From positions 189,010 through 253,009 of the forward strand of contig CAJTSE010000003.1 of the NCBI GenBank assembly GCA_910578815.1: a stretch of DNA of 64,000 nucleotides. Direction: 5' to 3'. Source of the DNA: an uncultured Acetatifactor sp. (GTDB lineage Bacteria > Bacillota > Clostridia > Lachnospirales > Lachnospiraceae). The stretch's first letter is position 1; every line of letters starts with the position of its first letter. The position numbers were made by a program, and so were the translations under genes. Shown in pieces: positions 61,678 to 64,000 of this stretch. Below the pieces are notes generated by a model. It saw nothing but the letters and a program-made list of their open reading frames with translations. It did not search any database and was not told the DNA's origin.

Positions 61678-62091
61678 ATGTGGTGGGTATTGGCATTGCT
61701 GTCCGCGTTTTTTGCGGCGTTGACTTCTATACTGGCCAAGGTGGGAATTGAGGGGGTAAACTCAAATCTTGCCACGGCAATCAGAACCATCGTGGTATTG
61801 ATTATGGCCTGGGGGATGGTGTTTCTTACCCATGCGCAGGGGGGCCTGGGCCAGATCAGCAGAAAAAGCTGGCTGTTTTTAATTCTGTCGGGACTGGCCA
61901 CCGGTGCTTCCTGGCTGTGCTATTACAGGGCTGTTCAGATGGGAGAGGTGTCAAAGGTAGCGCCCATCGACAAGCTGAGTGTAGTGATAACGATACTGCT
62001 GGCATTCCTGTTCCTGCATGAGCAGTTTACGGCCAAGTCTCTGATCGGCTGTCTGCTGATTGGGCTGGGAACGCTGATTATGGTTTTGTGA
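61678..62091 (+). CDS. Single-unit EamA-type membrane protein (half DMT transporter)
   Basis: A 137-residue membrane protein with four to five helices of the EamA/DMT superfamily (FFAALTSILAKVGIEGVNSN, ASWLCYYRAVQMGEVSKVAP, then VVITILLAFLFLHEQFTAK). Most DMT transporters have two such units; this has one, so it probably works as a dimer like the small multidrug-resistance type. Substrate unknown. It begins 10 bases after cinA and is followed by the TrmH gene. Confidence 0.85.
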   Translation: MWWVLALLSAFFAALTSILAKVGIEGVNSNLATAIRTIVVLIMAWGMVFLTHAQGGLGQISRKSWLFLILSGLATGASWLCYYRAVQMGEVSKVAPIDKLSVVITILLAFLFLHEQFTAKSLIGCLLIGLGTLIMVL

Positions 62092-62136
62092 ACAGGCAGG
62101 ATAAAATCATCTAATATGTAAAGTGGGCATGACGGA

Positions 62137-62955
62137 ATGAAGGAAAGAAGAATTATCAATAAAAACAGCACCTATCAGCAGATAGAGGTACTTAAGACCA
62201 ATCGTAACAAGCGTTATAAATATAACAGATTCCTGGTGGAAGGCGTCCGCAGCCTGAATGAGGCCGTTAAAAACGGATGGAAGATTCATTCCTTTCTTTA
62301 TGCGGAGGGAGGCTTGTCCGACTGGGCGGCGAATATGATAAGGACGGTACAGACAGAGGAAAATTATTGTCTGACGCCGGAGCTGATGAGAGAGCTTTCC
62401 GAAAAGGAGGATACCTCGGAGCTGATGGCGGTGATCGGGATGCGGGAGGACAGGCTGGAAAATGTGCGGCTTTCCGATAATCCCTTTCTGGTGCTGTTTG
62501 ACCGGCCTTCCAATAAGGGGAATCTGGGAACCATGATCCGCTCCTGTGACGGACTGGGAGCAGACATGCTGATTATCACCGGACATGCGGTGGACCTGTA
62601 TGACCCTGAGGTAGTAGTATCTGCCATGGGATCCTTTTTTAATCTGCCGGTGGTGAGGATTGACGACAACGGCAGATTATATGGCTTTATCGGGAAAATG
62701 AGGAAAAAGTATCCAGGGTTTACCGTAGTGGGAACCACAGCCCACAGGGAGAATCCCATCTGGTCCGCGGACTTGACCGTGCCGCTGATGTTGATGATCG
62801 GCAATGAGACTTTGGGGCTGAACAGAGCGTTTAAGGAAAGCTGTGATCTGCTTTGTACGATTCCGATGGCGGAAAAATCCTATGCTACCTCTTTCAATGT
62901 GAGCTGTGCGGCGTCCGTTATGATGTATGAGGTTACAAGGCAAAGGGAAGAGTAA
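62137..62955 (+). CDS. TrmH-family (SpoU) RNA methyltransferase
   Basis: A 272-residue SPOUT methyltransferase that 2'-O-methylates rRNA or tRNA using SAM; the knotted fold forms a dimer. The N-terminal substrate domain (NRNKRYKYNRFLVEGVRSLN) and motifs 1-3 (NKGNLGTMIRSCDGLGADML, MIGNETLGLNRAFKE, TSFNVSCAASVMMYEV) are all present. The start is ATG 62137, with only a weak site. Target unknown from sequence. Confidence 0.9.
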   Translation: MKERRIINKNSTYQQIEVLKTNRNKRYKYNRFLVEGVRSLNEAVKNGWKIHSFLYAEGGLSDWAANMIRTVQTEENYCLTPELMRELSEKEDTSELMAVIGMREDRLENVRLSDNPFLVLFDRPSNKGNLGTMIRSCDGLGADMLIITGHAVDLYDPEVVVSAMGSFFNLPVVRIDDNGRLYGFIGKMRKKYPGFTVVGTTAHRENPIWSADLTVPLMLMIGNETLGLNRAFKESCDLLCTIPMAEKSYATSFNVSCAASVMMYEVTRQREE

Positions 62956-62959
62956 ATTT

Positions 62960-63769
62960 ATGTTGAGAAAAGCAACTGCGGAAGATATTGTAGAATATGG
63001 TGATTTTGTCTATGGACTGGCGTTGGACCAGACAAAATCGGCATATCCAACTTATGCGGACGGGATTAAGACGCGGGAAGATTTTCTGACTTGTGCTCGG
63101 AAGGCTGTCGTTGAGGAAACCTCCGAGCTTTTGCTGTTTTGTCAGGGGGACATCCCGGAAGGCTGGATTCAGTATTTTTGGATTCAGGAGGATCACTATC
63201 TGCAATGCACGACCTGCAATATCCGTCAGGGAACGGCGCAGGCGCTGGGAGAGCTGATTAAGTTGTTAAAGGCAGATTTTCCGGGATATACGTTTTATTT
63301 CGGATTTCCGTCCTGTAATGAAGAGGCGGTTTGTTTTTTGCAGGAAAACGGGTTTCAGTGTGTTGAAGAGGCTTGGAATAACTCGTTTTTTTTCCAAGAA
63401 TATCAGCGTCTGCGGCCGAATGAAAATGCCGTCGATGAAACTATCGTCTATAATCATATCGTGAGTATAGGCAGGGACAATTTTGATGAATTTCGGGCGG
63501 TATATTGGCCGGATGAGAAAGCCTACTGGAATTGCGACCGTATTCTGGAATGTCTGGAGGACTGGGTGATTTATGGATACAGAGAGGAGGAAAGCCTTGC
63601 CGGGGCCGTTTATTTTCGGGGAAATCAGGAATATTATGAGATCTACGGAATGGAATTTGCAGGGGGAAAATATCAGGATCAGGTCTGCCGGGGGCTGCTG
63701 GCGGCAGCCCGGTCCTGTATCATAAGTACAGGACAGTCGAAACGAGGTCGCGCGGCAGATTGTTCCTAA
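62960..63769 (+). CDS. GNAT-like acetyltransferase, C-terminus probably broken
   Basis: A 269-residue protein with one or two GNAT-type domains (start MLRKATAEDIVEYGDFVYGL; repeat-like TIVYNHIVSIGRDNFDEFRAV in the second half). I choose ATG 62960 over the upstream frame. The end is odd: after GMEFAGGKYQDQVCRGLLAAARS the sequence becomes CIISTGQSKRGRAADCS, unlike the usual GNAT end, and another gene fragment in a different frame starts there. So this gene is likely truncated by a rearrangement. Confidence 0.65.
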   Translation: MLRKATAEDIVEYGDFVYGLALDQTKSAYPTYADGIKTREDFLTCARKAVVEETSELLLFCQGDIPEGWIQYFWIQEDHYLQCTTCNIRQGTAQALGELIKLLKADFPGYTFYFGFPSCNEEAVCFLQENGFQCVEEAWNNSFFFQEYQRLRPNENAVDETIVYNHIVSIGRDNFDEFRAVYWPDEKAYWNCDRILECLEDWVIYGYREEESLAGAVYFRGNQEYYEIYGMEFAGGKYQDQVCRGLLAAARSCIISTGQSKRGRAADCS

Positions 63770-63880
63770 ATTATTTTGCGGATAAGCTGGGTTATTCCGA
63801 GTTTCACCTTTCCAGAAAGTTCAAGGAGATTTCGGGGATGCAGTTTCGGGATTATCTGCGGAATCGGAAACTGGCCTTTG
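63724..63880 (+). pseudogene. AraC-family HTH fragment
   Basis: The second forward frame reads VETRSRGR and then FADKLGYSEFHLSRKFKEIS and FRDYLRNRKLAFG, one helix-turn-helix of an AraC-type DNA-binding domain. Homology appears to stop near 63880 (KLAFG), half-way through the usual domain, and its N-terminal part is missing. It is a remnant, not an active regulator. Confidence 0.6.
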
Positions 63881-64000
63881 GTATTTGTCGTTTTCCTCAT
63901 GAATCTCATGGACCAGGGCCTGGAGAAAATAAAGCTCCTTGGCGGCCTTTTCACGGGTGACGCTGCATTGAGGCTTGAAAAGAGTACCGTTACACATGCG
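63821..64000 (-). CDS. Partial minus-strand ORF at the window edge
   Basis: The minus strand is open from the window end to a TGA at 63821. The part 64000-63883 reads like protein (KPQCSVTREKAAKELYFLQA, then LVHEIHEENDKYQ), after which it runs backward over the AraC fragment and is not credible. So it is probably the 3' end of a gene that lies beyond the window and was cut at about 63882. No family recognised. Confidence 0.35.
   Translation of the reverse strand, partial: RMCNGTLFKPQCSVTREKAAKELYFLQALVHEIHEENDKYQRPVSDSADNPETASPKSP

Overview
This 64 kb window looks like chromosome of an anaerobic, xylan-degrading member of the Lachnospiraceae (Clostridia). The grounds are the family-level gene set and order: rpsO-pnp, yicC-remA-gmk-rpoZ-rimO-pgsA-cinA, rho-rpmE-DUF1385-prmC-prfA, DUF4364, DUF5685, an [FeFe]-hydrogenase-like protein and Rqc2/RqcH. 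Base composition is near even and most starts have a strong GGAGG-type ribosome site. I found no tRNA, rRNA, CRISPR array, intact insertion sequence or phage genes.

Layout. (1) 1-9812, xylan locus: the 3' end of a GH10 xylanase, a cytoplasmic GH43, a GH43 lipoprotein, and an 1866-residue secreted GH10 xylanase with three repeated N-terminal modules, a CBM22-like module, CBM9-like modules and a C-terminal LysM. Together they would cut xylan outside the cell, trim side chains at the surface and hydrolyse xylo-oligosaccharides inside. (2) 9813-24597, mostly housekeeping: rpsO, pnp, an acyltransferase, the tldD/pmbA pair, a zinc-ribbon/DUF5685/DnaJ cluster, a 5'-nucleotidase, an SfsA-MutY fusion, a GT2 glycosyltransferase and DUF1893. 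(3) 24605-28922: PepSY repeat lipoprotein, PAP2 phosphatase and lipid kinase on the minus strand, then glyA. (4) 29050-35970, accessory and AT-richer: a two-subunit ABC exporter behind a long inverted repeat, a possible TTG-started small ORF, a LytTR response regulator, an AgrC-like kinase and a CPBP protease facing them. (5) 36000-48989: NYN-LOTUS protein, RarA, DUF4364, malic enzyme, Rho, L31, DUF1385, PrmC, RF1, hydrogenase-like protein and an M48 protease. (6) 48990-49712: a gene-poor gap holding an orphan minus-strand transcription unit with a consensus promoter and a terminator-like hairpin but no recognisable gene. (7) 49713-63769: a GGDEF/EAL protein, recJ, rqcH, the yicC-cinA block, a half-size EamA protein, a TrmH-type methyltransferase and an acetyltransferase-like gene. 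The last 280 bases are a patchwork of broken gene pieces.

The most unusual signals are the orphan minus-strand unit near 49.1-49.5 kb, a family of highly folded intergenic elements (15.2, 17.0, 36.2 and 44.1 kb), the SfsA-MutY fusion, a DUF5685 protein with isoprenoid-synthase-like Asp motifs, and the ABC/LytTR/kinase/CPBP group. All family names come from reading the translations by eye; no database search was run.
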